From contig JACPHN010000044.1 in assembly GCA_016188575.1 (NCBI GenBank), positions 1-64,000 on the forward strand: a stretch of 64,000 nucleotides of DNA. The letters run 5' to 3'. The notes below the pieces were generated by a model. That model ran no database searches. It had not been told where the DNA came from and saw nothing but the letters and a program-made list of their open reading frames with translations. This DNA is from Candidatus Schekmanbacteria bacterium (GTDB taxonomy: Bacteria; CSSED10-310; JACPHN01). Of this stretch, positions 27,302-36,309 are shown one piece after another. Positions within the stretch are counted from its first letter, which is position 1; the number at the start of each line of letters is the position of its first letter. A program made the position numbers and the translations under genes.

Positions 27302-28504
27302 TCAGCTTTGGGCCACCATCGAGGGCTCGGGCGGCGCGCCGCGCAGGCGGCGCACGGCGGTGGAGATGGCGTCGGCGGCGGCGCCGACTTCGTCCTCCCG
27401 AGTGAAGCGGCCGACACCAAGGCGGATGGTCGAGAAGGCGAGAGACTCGGACATGCCGATGGCGAGCAGCACGTGGGACGGTTCCAGCGCCAGGGCGTGG
27501 CAGGCCGACCCCGCCGAGAAGCACAGATGGGGGCATGCGGCGAACAGCGCCTCGGCTTCGACACCAGGGAGGGTGAGCGACGCCGTTCCCGGCAAGCCAT
27601 CACCCGGCCGGCCGTTGACCTGCACGGCAGCGGCGCCGAGAGCCTGGCGCAAGTGCTCGATGAGCTTGTCGCGCAGGCGGCGCAGGCGCGGAATTTCCTC
27701 GTCGAGGAGCTGGCGGGCGAGCGCGCTGGCGACCCCGAGGCCGACGATGCCCGGCACGTTGAGCGTGCCCGGGCGCAGGCCATGCTCCTGACCGCCGCCA
27801 TGAACGAGCGGCGAGAGTGGCACGGGCGAGCTGCGGTGCCGGCGGCGGCGATAGAGAGCACCGACGCCCTTTGGGCCGTAAAACTTGTGGGCGGAAAGCG
27901 AGAGCAAATCGATGTGCGCGGCGTCGACGTCGAGGGGAACCTTGCCGGCGGCCTGAGCGGCGTCGGTGTGTAACAGGATGCCCCTGTCCTTGCAGAGCGC
28001 ACCGATCTCCGCCAGCGGCGCGACCGTGCCGATCTCGTTGTTCGCGGCAATGACGCTGACGATGCGGACGCGGCCCGCGGCAACGAGACGTTCGAGCTGC
28101 GGCAGGTCGACGCGGCCGCTCCCATCGACGGGAACGTAGGCGACCTCGGCCCCGTGGCGGGCGAGATGAGCGCAGGTGGACCGCACGCTGGCGTGCTCCA
28201 CAGTGGTAGTCACGATCAGGGTCGCGCCGACACCGAGCGCCAGCGCGGCGCCCGCAAGCGCGAGGTTGTTGGCTTCGGTTGCGCCACTGGTGAAGATGAT
28301 CTCCTCGGGCTCGGCACCGAGAAGCTCGGCGACCTGTCCGCGCGCCTGTTCGACGGCGTCCGCCGCGTCCCGCCCGAGCGCGTGGCTGCTCGCCGGATTG
28401 CCGAAGCGATCGCCGAGAAACGGCGCCATCGCCGCGAAAACCCGCGGATCGACGGGCGTGGTCGCATTGTTGTCCAAGTAGATGGGCTGGGCGGGTGCTG
28501 TCAT
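27302..28504 (-). CDS. Cysteine desulfurase (NifS/IscS family)
   Basis: The protein has 400 residues. It has the family opening IYLDNNATTPVDPRVFAAM, the PLP-phosphate loop FTSGATEANNLAL, the PLP aspartate in HTDAAQAAGKVPLDV and the Schiff-base lysine in SLSAHKFYGPKGVGALY. The catalytic cysteine is in CFSAGSACHALALEPSHVLL. The enzyme removes sulfur from cysteine for Fe-S cluster or thiocofactor assembly. No iscU, iscA or tRNA-thiolase gene is adjacent. It sits 10 bases upstream of a glycosyltransferase, an unusual neighbour that may be chance. Confidence 0.93.
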   Translation of the reverse strand: MTAPAQPIYLDNNATTPVDPRVFAAMAPFLGDRFGNPASSHALGRDAADAVEQARGQVAELLGAEPEEIIFTSGATEANNLALAGAALALGVGATLIVTTTVEHASVRSTCAHLARHGAEVAYVPVDGSGRVDLPQLERLVAAGRVRIVSVIAANNEIGTVAPLAEIGALCKDRGILLHTDAAQAAGKVPLDVDAAHIDLLSLSAHKFYGPKGVGALYRRRRHRSSPVPLSPLVHGGGQEHGLRPGTLNVPGIVGLGVASALARQLLDEEIPRLRRLRDKLIEHLRQALGAAAVQVNGRPGDGLPGTASLTLPGVEAEALFAACPHLCFSAGSACHALALEPSHVLLAIGMSESLAFSTIRLGVGRFTREDEVGAAADAISTAVRRLRGAPPEPSMVAQS

Positions 28505-28536
28505 GTCCTGTGTCTGCTCTCTTCTCGGTGTCTGGG

Positions 28537-28860
28537 CTAGCTGCGGCGGAAGTCGCTCCCGAAGCCGGCGCGGCTCAAGCCGAGCTCGAAATCGCTCACT
28601 GCCCCGTCTGGCCGGTCGCCCCCCGGCTTGCCGAAGGTGACCACCATGGTCTGCTCGCCGATTACGCCGGCAGCCCTGAACACGCCGGCGCGCTGGATGA
28701 CGAGGTGGTCCTTCGCTCCCTGCACCAGGCGCGAAAAGGCGTCCACGGTGACTTCGGCATCTGGAAAGTAGTCACCGAGCGACGCCAGCACCGGAGCCGG
28801 CAGGTCGTAGTGGATGCGGAGCTTGTTCGCGCAGTCGAGCGTCTGGCGTGCGAGAATCAT
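28537..28860 (-). CDS. Small conserved-looking protein of unknown function
   Basis: The protein has 107 residues from ATG 28860, chosen over an upstream in-frame ATG because the sequence from here (MILARQTLDCANKLRIHYDL) looks folded and the extra residues do not. It has alternating strands and helices (FPDAEVTVDAFSRLVQGAKD, RAGVFRAAGVIGEQTMVVTF) and no cofactor motif. It is 32 bases upstream of the cysteine desulfurase and probably in the same operon. Family not recognised. Confidence 0.6.
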   Translation of the reverse strand: MILARQTLDCANKLRIHYDLPAPVLASLGDYFPDAEVTVDAFSRLVQGAKDHLVIQRAGVFRAAGVIGEQTMVVTFGKPGGDRPDGAVSDFELGLSRAGFGSDFRRS

Positions 28861-28957
28861 CGTTGCCGAAATTGTAGGCTTCCGGGCGCACGAGCGCAAC
28901 TCCGGCGTGTCATGAGGGAGCCCATCGAGCCTTGATCTTTCCGAGCCGTCGCCTTAC

Positions 28958-29407
28958 ATGGAGAAAAACAGACGGAACGAAAGAGAGGGCGGCGTGGCGG
29001 CTTCCGGAAGAGATATGTTGAAACTATGGGCAGGGCTCGGCCTGGTGCTCGCGGTTTTTGTGGTCGCCATGCGGGCGATCTCGTCAAGCCCAAAACGTGA
29101 GGACGTGGTGGAGGCGTTGCAAGAGGTGCCGGCGGTGACCTCGCCGCAGTCCGCCGCGCCCCCGGCGACTGGCGCGAAAGCGCCTCCTGCCGCGCCGGGG
29201 TCTTCGTTGGGGCCGGTCCGCGGCGACACCACCATGATCGGGCCGAACTTCGCGTCGTGGTCGCCCGCGTCTCCGATCGTCAACGTGGTGCCGCGGCAGC
29301 GCGACCAGGTCAACAAGATCCGGGAGTACCGGCGGCAGCAAGAGGCGGAAGCGCTGGGCACTTCCCCCGCTCCGGCGGAGTCGACATCGCCGCGGTTGCA
29401 TCGATAG
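28958..29407 (+). CDS. Single-pass membrane protein with low-complexity periplasmic tail
   Basis: The protein has 149 residues from ATG 28958. A charged N-terminus precedes one transmembrane helix (about 22-42, LKLWAGLGLVLAVFVVAMRA). A Pro/Ala-rich tail follows (TSPQSAAPPATGAKAPPAAP) and then a charged segment (RQRDQVNKIREYRRQQEAEA). No enzyme motif is present. It stands first in the plus-strand sugar-nucleotide group and diverges from the minus-strand operon across a 97-base gap. Confidence 0.6.
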   Translation: MEKNRRNEREGGVAASGRDMLKLWAGLGLVLAVFVVAMRAISSSPKREDVVEALQEVPAVTSPQSAAPPATGAKAPPAAPGSSLGPVRGDTTMIGPNFASWSPASPIVNVVPRQRDQVNKIREYRRQQEAEALGTSPAPAESTSPRLHR

Positions 29408-29482
29408 GCGGGCCGGTGTATATGGATGGCGCCCCGGAGACAGGTCCCGGGGCGGAGAATCTCCGCAGAGAGCCCTTCCCGC

Positions 29483-30634
29483 ATGTCGGCCGTTCCATTT
29501 GTCAACCTGATCGCCCAGCATCGCGGCCTGCGCGATGAGATCGCTGCAGCGCTCGATCGCCTGGTTTCGTCCGCGAGCTTCATCGGGGGCGAAGCGGTAG
29601 CGGCGTTCGAAGCGGCCTGCGCCGCGCGGCTCGGGGTGTCTACTACCTGCGGCGTGGCCAATGGTACCGATGCGCTGCAGCTTTGCTTGCGTGCGCTCGG
29701 CATCGGCCCCGGTGATGAGGTCATCGTCCCCGCGCTCACGTTTTTCGCCACCGCCGAGGCGGTCGCGCTGGTGGGCGCCGAGCCGGTCTTTTGCGACGTG
29801 GACGAGGACACGCTGGTGGTAGGCCCGGATCAAGTTGCGCCGAGACTGAGCGCGCGCACGCGAGCCATCATGACGGTGGACCTGTACGGCCGCCTGGCGC
29901 CGGTGCGGGCCATCCGCGAGCTCGTCGCCGATCGCGGCATTCACGTCATCGAGGACGCCGCGCAGTCCTTCGGCGCTCACGCGGCCGCGCGCGGTGACGC
30001 CCGCGTCGCCGATGCCGTAACGTTCAGCTTCTATCCCACCAAAAACCTGGGCGCATGTGGCGACGCGGGACTTGTCGCTTGCGCGGATCCCGGCTTGCTG
30101 GATCACGTCCGGTCGCTCGCCAACCACGGCCGCCAGGCGCACTACTTGCACGGGGCAGTGGGCACCAACAGTCGTCTCGACGCTTTCCAGGCGGCAATTC
30201 TGGCGTTGAAGCTGCCCTACCTCGACACCTGGACGCGACGTCGCCGGCAGCTCGCGCTGCGCTACTGGCGGCACCTTCAGGGCCTCGAGACCCTCGTGCC
30301 GGTGAGCGCCGATGTGCTCCGGGCCTACGCCGGCGGCGCCGCCGCGGAGGTGGCCGAGCACGTCTGGCACCTCTTCGTGATTCGCGTTACCCGCGGCCGG
30401 CGCGACGAGCTGGCGCACGCCCTAGGGAGTCGGGGAATCGGTACCGCCGTAGCCTATCCAGTGCCTCTGCCTCATCTCGACGCGTTCAAACACCAGGGCT
30501 ATCAGCGCGGCGACTTCCCCGCTGCGGAGCTCGCCGCTGAACAGGTCCTCTCGCTGCCTCTTTACCCGGAGCTCGCCGACGCGCAGGTAGATTTCGTCGC
30601 GGAATCGTGCGGGCAAATCCTCCGCAGCTCATAG
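29483..30634 (+). CDS. DegT/DnrJ/EryC1-family sugar aminotransferase
   Basis: The protein has 383 residues from ATG 29483. The fold-type-I PLP features are FVNLIAQHRGLRDEI, GVANGTDALQLCLRALGIGP, IEDAAQSFGAH and the internal aldimine lysine in SFYPTKNLGACGDAG. The late sugar-binding loop VWHLFVIRVT and AVAYPVPLPHL are typical of nucleotide-sugar aminotransferases. It likely makes an amino sugar from a keto-sugar nucleotide produced by the adjacent RmlB. A longer in-frame start at 29426 adds no conserved residues. Confidence 0.9.
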   Translation: MSAVPFVNLIAQHRGLRDEIAAALDRLVSSASFIGGEAVAAFEAACAARLGVSTTCGVANGTDALQLCLRALGIGPGDEVIVPALTFFATAEAVALVGAEPVFCDVDEDTLVVGPDQVAPRLSARTRAIMTVDLYGRLAPVRAIRELVADRGIHVIEDAAQSFGAHAAARGDARVADAVTFSFYPTKNLGACGDAGLVACADPGLLDHVRSLANHGRQAHYLHGAVGTNSRLDAFQAAILALKLPYLDTWTRRRRQLALRYWRHLQGLETLVPVSADVLRAYAGGAAAEVAEHVWHLFVIRVTRGRRDELAHALGSRGIGTAVAYPVPLPHLDAFKHQGYQRGDFPAAELAAEQVLSLPLYPELADAQVDFVAESCGQILRSS

Positions 30635-30770
30635 CTTCCATGTGCTCGGCAAATGCACACCTGCGCCTTGTCTCGGGTCGCACCGCCTCTCAGCGCTCGC
30701 CGCGCGGGTGCCGGCCAGCAGCGCTCAGGTTTTCACCTCAACCAAGAAAGCTTCTCACGGGCGGTTCGCA

Positions 30771-31883
30771 ATGGCCACAACTGACGCGTGCCTTCAGGAA
30801 ACTCCTCAGCTCCCGACCCCGCTACTGGTAACGGGCGGAGCGGGCTTCATCGGCAGCCACTTTGTCGAGCACATGCTATTGATGCATCCCGCGCTGCGTA
30901 TCGTCGTGCTCGACAAGCTCACCTACGCCGGCCGCAAGGAAAATCTGGCCGACGTGGAGGCGGAACCGAGCCTGGCGAAGCGGTTGCGCTTCGTCCATGG
31001 CGACATCGCCGATCGCGCGCTTGTAGGCGAGCTCCTCAAGAAGGAGCACATCGCGGCGGTCGTCAACTTCGCGGCCGAGACCCACGTGGATCGCTCACTT
31101 CACGAGGCGATCGACTTTCTGAACACCGACGTGGTCGGCGTGTATCAGCTCCTCGTTGCCGCCAGACAACACAACGTCAGCCGCTTTGTCCAGGTATCCA
31201 CCGACGAGGTGTACGGGTCCGTCGAGTCAGGTGCCTCCAAGGAATCGGATCCGATGGAACCGCGATCGCCGTATTCTGCCAGCAAGGCCGCGGCTGACCT
31301 CATGGCGCTTGCGTTCTTCACGTCCTACGGCATGCACGTCTCGATCACGCGTGGCTCCAACACCTATGGTCCGCGGCAGTTCCCTGAGAAGCTCATCCCG
31401 CTCTTCATCACCAACGCGCTGGAGGATCGACCGCTGCCGCTGTATGGAGATGGCAAGAACGTCCGCGACTGGTTGCACGTGCGCGATCATTGCCGGGGAA
31501 TCGAGGCGGTGCTCATGCGCGGGGAAGCGGGGAGCATCTACAATATCGGTGGAGACTGCGGCAAAACCAACCTCGAAGTTACTGAGGCGATACTCAACAT
31601 CATCGGCAAGCCGACTGCCTTGATTCGCTTCGTACAGGACCGGCCCGGGCACGACCGGCGGTACGCGCTGGACACCTCGCGCGCGCGGCGGCTGGGGTTT
31701 CAACCGCAGACGAACTTCGAGCTTGGCCTGCGCCAGACGGTGCTCTGGTATCGCGACAACGTCGACTGGTGGAAGTCCGTGATTCATCAGGACAAGGACT
31801 TTCGCGCCTACTACGAGCGCCAGTATGGAAATCGTCTGAGGAATGGGGTGGAGGCCTTGGCGGAATCTGGTCATGGGGAATGA
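30771..31883 (+). CDS. rmlB: dTDP-glucose 4,6-dehydratase
   Basis: The protein has 370 residues from ATG 30771. Typical RmlB elements are LLVTGGAGFIGSHFVEHML, VVLDKLTYAGRKENL, NFAAETHVDRSLHEAIDFLN, VSTDEVYGSVESG, YSASK and NTYGPRQFPEKLIPLF, with the late YGDGKNVRDWLHVRDH and RPGHDRRYALD. It forms dTDP-4-keto-6-deoxyglucose. Its partners RmlA and RmlC are not in the window. The 136 bases upstream (30635-30770) contain no gene and could hold a promoter. The next gene starts 11 bases before its stop. Confidence 0.93.
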   Translation: MATTDACLQETPQLPTPLLVTGGAGFIGSHFVEHMLLMHPALRIVVLDKLTYAGRKENLADVEAEPSLAKRLRFVHGDIADRALVGELLKKEHIAAVVNFAAETHVDRSLHEAIDFLNTDVVGVYQLLVAARQHNVSRFVQVSTDEVYGSVESGASKESDPMEPRSPYSASKAAADLMALAFFTSYGMHVSITRGSNTYGPRQFPEKLIPLFITNALEDRPLPLYGDGKNVRDWLHVRDHCRGIEAVLMRGEAGSIYNIGGDCGKTNLEVTEAILNIIGKPTALIRFVQDRPGHDRRYALDTSRARRLGFQPQTNFELGLRQTVLWYRDNVDWWKSVIHQDKDFRAYYERQYGNRLRNGVEALAESGHGE

Positions 31884-32724
31884 GCGCGTCGTGGTCACCG
31901 GCGGGGCAGGAATGCTGGCCCGCGACCTCGTGAAGGTGTTTACAAACCAGTACGAGGTTACCTGCCTGCCCCGCGCGGCGCTCGACGTAGCTGACGAAAA
32001 CGCGGTGCTCTCATGCTTTCGCGAGCTTCAGCCGAACGTCGTGCTACATGCGGCGGCATACACGCAGGTCGACAGGGCGGAAATGGAATCCGCTGAGGCG
32101 TTCCGCGTCAATGCTTCCGGGGCGCGCGCGGTCGCCCGGGCGAGTGCCGCCGTGGGCGCCTTTCTGGTTGCATATTCCACGGATTTTGTGTTCTCGGGTC
32201 TGGCGTCCGCGCCCTACGGTGAGGAGGCCCAGACCGGTCCACTGTGCGCGTACGGGCGCTCGAAGCTCGCCGGTGAGCTGGCGGTCCAGGAAGAAACTGA
32301 CCGCTACGCCGTGCTGCGCACGGCCTGGCTCTATGGCGCCGGCGGTGGCTGCTTTCCAAAGACCATGCTCCGCCTCGCGGCAGCCGCGGACAAGCCGCTG
32401 GCGGTCGTCTGCGACCAGTTCGGCTCGCCGACATTTTCTGGAGACCTCGCGGCATTGACGGTCGCGGTTGTGCGCCTGCGCTGTCAGGGCCTCTATCACG
32501 CCGTCAACGAAGGGGTCGTGTCGTGGTTCGAGTTTGCTCGGGAAGTCTTGCGGTGCGCCGGCGTGGCCCGCGGCGTGACGGCGATCGGTAGCGACGAGCT
32601 CGACCGCCCGGCGAAGCGCCCCGCCTATTCGGCGCTGTGCACGCGGCGGCTCCGGTCCGCCATACGGCTGGCACCGCGATCCTGGCGAGAGGCGCTGGCC
32701 GACTTCCTGGAGGAGATCAGGTGA
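31873..32724 (+). CDS. rmlD: dTDP-4-dehydrorhamnose reductase family enzyme
   Basis: The protein has 283 residues from ATG 31873, overlapping rmlB by 11 bases. It shows VVVTGGAGMLARDLVKVF, VVLHAAAYTQVDRAEMESAE, YSTDFVFSG, the catalytic YGRSKLAGE and LRTAWLYGAGG, all RmlD signatures. It reduces the 4-keto sugar to dTDP-L-rhamnose if the RmlC epimerase is supplied elsewhere, or makes a related 6-deoxy sugar. The next gene starts at the GTGA overlapping this stop. Confidence 0.9.
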   Translation: MGNERVVVTGGAGMLARDLVKVFTNQYEVTCLPRAALDVADENAVLSCFRELQPNVVLHAAAYTQVDRAEMESAEAFRVNASGARAVARASAAVGAFLVAYSTDFVFSGLASAPYGEEAQTGPLCAYGRSKLAGELAVQEETDRYAVLRTAWLYGAGGGCFPKTMLRLAAAADKPLAVVCDQFGSPTFSGDLAALTVAVVRLRCQGLYHAVNEGVVSWFEFAREVLRCAGVARGVTAIGSDELDRPAKRPAYSALCTRRLRSAIRLAPRSWREALADFLEEIR

Positions 32725-33725
32725 GCAGCAGCCAGCAGCAGCAGCGGCGCGCCCTGGTCACCGGCGCGGCCGGCTTTGTGGGCCGCCACTTGTGTCGTGA
32801 GCTCGCCGCTCGCGGCGTGATCGTGCATGGCACGCGCCGGCCGCATCCCGGTCAGAGCGTCGCGATGGTCGAAGCTGCCATGCTGCACGAGGCCGAAATC
32901 TCCGACCGGGAGCGCCTGACCGCGATTCTGCGGGAGGTTGAGCCTACCGAGATCTACCACCTTGCCGGCCTCGCCGACGTCGGCGCCGCCTGGCGCCAGC
33001 GCGAGCAAACCTACCGCGTGAATGTCTGGGGCTGTCTCGAGCTCCTCGAGGCGATCGTCACCATTGGCATGACGAACGCTTCGCTGCTCGTCGTGGGCTC
33101 CTCGGAGGAATACGGGACCGTGCCCGCGGAGGAGCAGCCGATACACGAAGACCGACCCCTGGCACCGCGCAGCCCTTACGGCGCCAGCAAGGCTTGCCAG
33201 GAGATCCTGGCGTGCCAGTACGCGCGCGCGTTCGGGCTCGGCGTGCTCGTCGCGCGCCCATTCAACCACGCCGGCCCCGGGCAGCAGACGGGTTTCGTCT
33301 GCTCGGACTTCGCCCGTCAGATCGCGGCCATCGAGCTCGGCCTGGAAGAAGCGCCGCTCCGTGTCGGCAATTTGTCCGCACAGCGCGATTTTACCGACGT
33401 GCGCGACGTGGTGCGAGCATACGCGGATCTGATCGAGAAGGGGCGCCCAGGGGTTGCCTACAACGTCTGCTCGGGGCGGCCGGTGCCCATCGAGGACATT
33501 CTCGGGATTCTGCGCGAAAGCGCGCACCAGCGCATCGCCGTCGCGCGCGACAGCGAGCGGATGCGGCCGAGCGATACGCCGATATTTGTCGGCAGCAGCG
33601 AGCGCCTGCAGCGCGACACGGGGTGGTCGCCGCAGATTGCTCTCGAGCAGACGCTGCGCGACGTCCTCGCGTACTGGCGCGCGACACTCGGCGCGGAAGG
33701 CGCTTCTGCGCGCCGCGGTCCCTAG
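32721..33725 (+). CDS. GDP-mannose 4,6-dehydratase-like SDR
   Basis: The protein has 334 residues from GTG 32721, with GGAGGAGATCAG upstream and the GTGA overlap with rmlD's stop. It has LVTGAAGFVGRHLCREL, EIYHLAGLADVGAAWRQREQ, VGSSEEYGTVPAEEQP and YGASK. The GMD-type RPFNHAGPGQQTGFVCSDFA, RDFTDVRDVVRAY and TPIFVGSSERLQRDTGW are also present. These point to GDP-mannose 4,6-dehydratase or the GDP-6-deoxy-lyxo-hexulose reductase (Rmd) subgroup. So the operon mixes dTDP- and GDP-linked deoxysugar steps. It is convergent with the glycyl radical enzyme, 17 bases away. Confidence 0.88.
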   Translation: MSSSQQQQRRALVTGAAGFVGRHLCRELAARGVIVHGTRRPHPGQSVAMVEAAMLHEAEISDRERLTAILREVEPTEIYHLAGLADVGAAWRQREQTYRVNVWGCLELLEAIVTIGMTNASLLVVGSSEEYGTVPAEEQPIHEDRPLAPRSPYGASKACQEILACQYARAFGLGVLVARPFNHAGPGQQTGFVCSDFARQIAAIELGLEEAPLRVGNLSAQRDFTDVRDVVRAYADLIEKGRPGVAYNVCSGRPVPIEDILGILRESAHQRIAVARDSERMRPSDTPIFVGSSERLQRDTGWSPQIALEQTLRDVLAYWRATLGAEGASARRGP

Positions 33726-33742
33726 GCGCGGGGCGTCGCGAG

Positions 33743-36223
33743 CTACGGCATCCCGTGCTCCGCGCGCGAAATGATCTCGTTCTGGGTACTTGGCGTGAGC
33801 TCCACGAAGCGCGCACTGTAGCCGGAAATGCGCACGAGCAGATCCCCGTACAGGTGGGGCTGGCGCTGCGCGTCGCGCAGGACCTCCGAGCTGACCACGT
33901 TCACCTGCAGATGCTGCCCGCGCAGGCGGAAGAAGTGCGCCTTCACGAGGCTCTTGAACCACCCGGCATCGCCTTTCGACGCGAACAGGCGGGGGTGGAA
34001 TCGCAAGTTGGCGGAGGTTCCACCGATCGTGCGCGTGGCGTCGAGGCTCGCGATCGACTTCAGCGTCGCCGTATAGCCCTTGCGCTCGCGCCCCGAGGCC
34101 GGGCCGACGCCCACGGAAAGCGGCTCCGTCGCCTTTCTGCCGTCGGGGGTCGCGCCCACGGCTGCGCCGTAGACGACGTGGCCGGACTCGGAGTGAAAAC
34201 CCAGCCCGTGCAGTCCGCCGCGAAAGGTCTTGCGCGACATCAGGGCGTCATGGAAGCGCCCGACCAAATCAGCCGCAACCTCGTCTGCCCGCGGATCGCC
34301 GTTGCCGAATTTCGGGATCTTGTTAAGGAGATAGAGCCGATCGGCCTCGCGGGAGACGAAGTTGGCGCGAAGCAGGCCGCGGAGCTCCGGCAGCGAGTAC
34401 CGCTGCTCCTCGAACACCGCCGACCGGATGGCGGTCAGCGAATCGGCTAGCGTGGCCAGGCCCACCAGGCTGATCCCGGTGAGGTTGCCGCGGGCTCCAC
34501 CGGATTTCACGTCCCGGCCCGATGCCAGCGTGCCCTCGTGGAAAATCGACACGAAGGAGTCCGGAATCAGCTCGCTCTGCGCCGCATCGACTTTCGCCAG
34601 GGCGCCCATCGTCACGTCCAGAACGTCCTCGGCGAACGCCGCGTAGGCGTCCTCAAAGGAGGCGAAATCCGCGTGCCCGTCTGCGGCCGCGCCGTGCACG
34701 AAAAGCTCGAGCGTCCGCGGCAGGTTCACGAACGCCGCGCAAACCGAACCGTAGGCGCCGCGCGGCGCCGGCTGGACGCACCCGGCGATAATGTAGTCGC
34801 GAGCGTCCGCCAGGGAAAAACCATGGTGCAGGAAGCCGTCGACAATGACCGCATCGTTGAACACGTGCAGGGCGTTCGCGCCGCTCGTGAGGACTTCCAT
34901 GACGCGGTCGGTGAACGCCTCCGGCGATTCTTCGTGCAGGCGGGCGGCGACGTTCGGCTGCAGGAAAGGTGCCGATTCGAGCGCGTCCAACACCATGAAC
35001 GACAGGTCCGACGTCACGTCGCGGCCATCCGCGTTGATCCCCCCGATCGTCAGGGTCAACCGGCCCGTGTTGCCGTCCTCCCAGAGATTGGCGCCGTTCT
35101 CGAGGAAGAACACCAGCTCGTTCGCTTTCACGAAAAACGCCTCGACCAGCTCGCGCGCCGCCTCCCGCGTCAGCCGCCCGGCCGCCAGATCCCGCTCGTA
35201 GTAGGGGCGCAGGATCACATCAAAGCGCCCGAACGGCACCTCGGACCCGCCGTCGTGCAGCACCATGCCCAGATAGAGGAACCAGTACGCCTGAATGGCC
35301 TCGCGAAAGGTCTGCGGCGGCTGCTCCGGGACCGCGCGCAGCGTGCGCGCCATGTCCAGGAGCTCGGCGCGCCGCTGAGCGTCCTGCGTCTCCACCGCGG
35401 CCAGGCGCTCGGCTTCGCCGGCATACCGCCTGGCCAGCGTGATCAGCGCTGCCGCCGAGACGGCGATCGCCTCATGGAATGCCCGCTGCGGCGCGCCCGC
35501 CCCCGCCGCTTCCGCCCGCTCGCGCGCCTCGCGTGCCACGTCCAGAAGCCCCCGGCTCATCACGCCCGCGATGTCCGGATTGTACAGGTTCACCGCGAAC
35601 TGGTTGTCGGCCGTGTACGCGAGCTTGCGCTGCAACGCCTTTTCGCGGCGGGTCAGCGACGACCAGTAGCGGCGATAGGAGGTCCGGGTGCGCCAGTAGG
35701 GAAGCACTTGCCGGCGCAGCCGCGCGCGGTCCTGAGCCGCGATGTGAAACGCCTGAGAGCTCCGCGTCTCGAAACCGTCGAGGGCGCGGTCGAGCAGCAG
35801 GGCCACGGCGGGCCGCATGGCACGCAGCCAGGGACTGAACGGCGCGGCAGCCCGCGTTGCCACCAAAACCGCCGCCGAGGCGGCGTGCTTCGCCACGCGA
35901 CGCCAGGGGCCGTCGACGCGGATGCCGCCGGCCTTGATCTCCGGGAAGATCACCGCGCCACGGCGCTTTTCGGTCATGCTGCCGGCGATCAGCTCACCCG
36001 GATAAATGCGGACCGGGATCTCCTCCATCACCGCCTGGTTTGCGAGCGCGCGCCGCAGGACGAGCGGCTGGCCGTCGTGGCGCGCAAACTCCCGCGTGAA
36101 GATCTCGGCGCGGAGCGTCGAGACCTCGAGGCCCGCTTTCCAGCTTTTCTCGTGCAGCGCGCGCGTGCGTGGTGTTGACAGACCCTGGCGCACGACCGGC
36201 GCCGCCATGGTAGCGATATCCAT
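33743..36223 (-). CDS. Glycyl radical enzyme (PFL/dehydratase superfamily), atypical GCVQP active site
   Basis: The protein has 826 residues from ATG 36223, with AGGAG 7 bases upstream. The PFL-type N-terminal domain (ELIAGSMTEKRRGAVIFPEI) and core (TVGG-like RLTLTIGGINADGRD) are clear. The thiyl-radical cysteine is C482 in DYIIAGCVQPAPRGAYGS. The glycyl radical loop near the C-terminus is RISGYSARFVEL, with G801. Most eliminases of this family have GCVE, with the glutamate as base; here it is glutamine (Q484). No radical-SAM activase is present in the window, though one is required for activity. It is preceded by an ArsR-type gene on the same strand. Substrate unknown; the enzyme would work only without oxygen. 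Confidence 0.88.
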   Translation of the reverse strand: MDIATMAAPVVRQGLSTPRTRALHEKSWKAGLEVSTLRAEIFTREFARHDGQPLVLRRALANQAVMEEIPVRIYPGELIAGSMTEKRRGAVIFPEIKAGGIRVDGPWRRVAKHAASAAVLVATRAAAPFSPWLRAMRPAVALLLDRALDGFETRSSQAFHIAAQDRARLRRQVLPYWRTRTSYRRYWSSLTRREKALQRKLAYTADNQFAVNLYNPDIAGVMSRGLLDVAREARERAEAAGAGAPQRAFHEAIAVSAAALITLARRYAGEAERLAAVETQDAQRRAELLDMARTLRAVPEQPPQTFREAIQAYWFLYLGMVLHDGGSEVPFGRFDVILRPYYERDLAAGRLTREAARELVEAFFVKANELVFFLENGANLWEDGNTGRLTLTIGGINADGRDVTSDLSFMVLDALESAPFLQPNVAARLHEESPEAFTDRVMEVLTSGANALHVFNDAVIVDGFLHHGFSLADARDYIIAGCVQPAPRGAYGSVCAAFVNLPRTLELFVHGAAADGHADFASFEDAYAAFAEDVLDVTMGALAKVDAAQSELIPDSFVSIFHEGTLASGRDVKSGGARGNLTGISLVGLATLADSLTAIRSAVFEEQRYSLPELRGLLRANFVSREADRLYLLNKIPKFGNGDPRADEVAADLVGRFHDALMSRKTFRGGLHGLGFHSESGHVVYGAAVGATPDGRKATEPLSVGVGPASGRERKGYTATLKSIASLDATRTIGGTSANLRFHPRLFASKGDAGWFKSLVKAHFFRLRGQHLQVNVVSSEVLRDAQRQPHLYGDLLVRISGYSARFVELTPSTQNEIISRAEHGMP

Positions 36224-36309
36224 TTCTTTTCTCCTGGTACGAGGTGAGAGTAGGCTCGTCGAATTCGCGCGGCCGCGTGCGCCCGAGACCGCGACGGCCG
36301 TGGCGGCGG

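Noticed and set aside
27292-28125. N-terminal extension of the GT2 frame through the cysteine desulfurase gene
   Set aside because: The extension is serine/arginine-rich antisense-type sequence, while the other frame encodes a complete desulfurase; the GT2 fold begins at ATG 27291.
29084-30418. 444-codon minus-strand frame opposite the DegT gene
   Set aside because: No conserved motifs; the plus strand encodes a complete PLP aminotransferase in the same bases.
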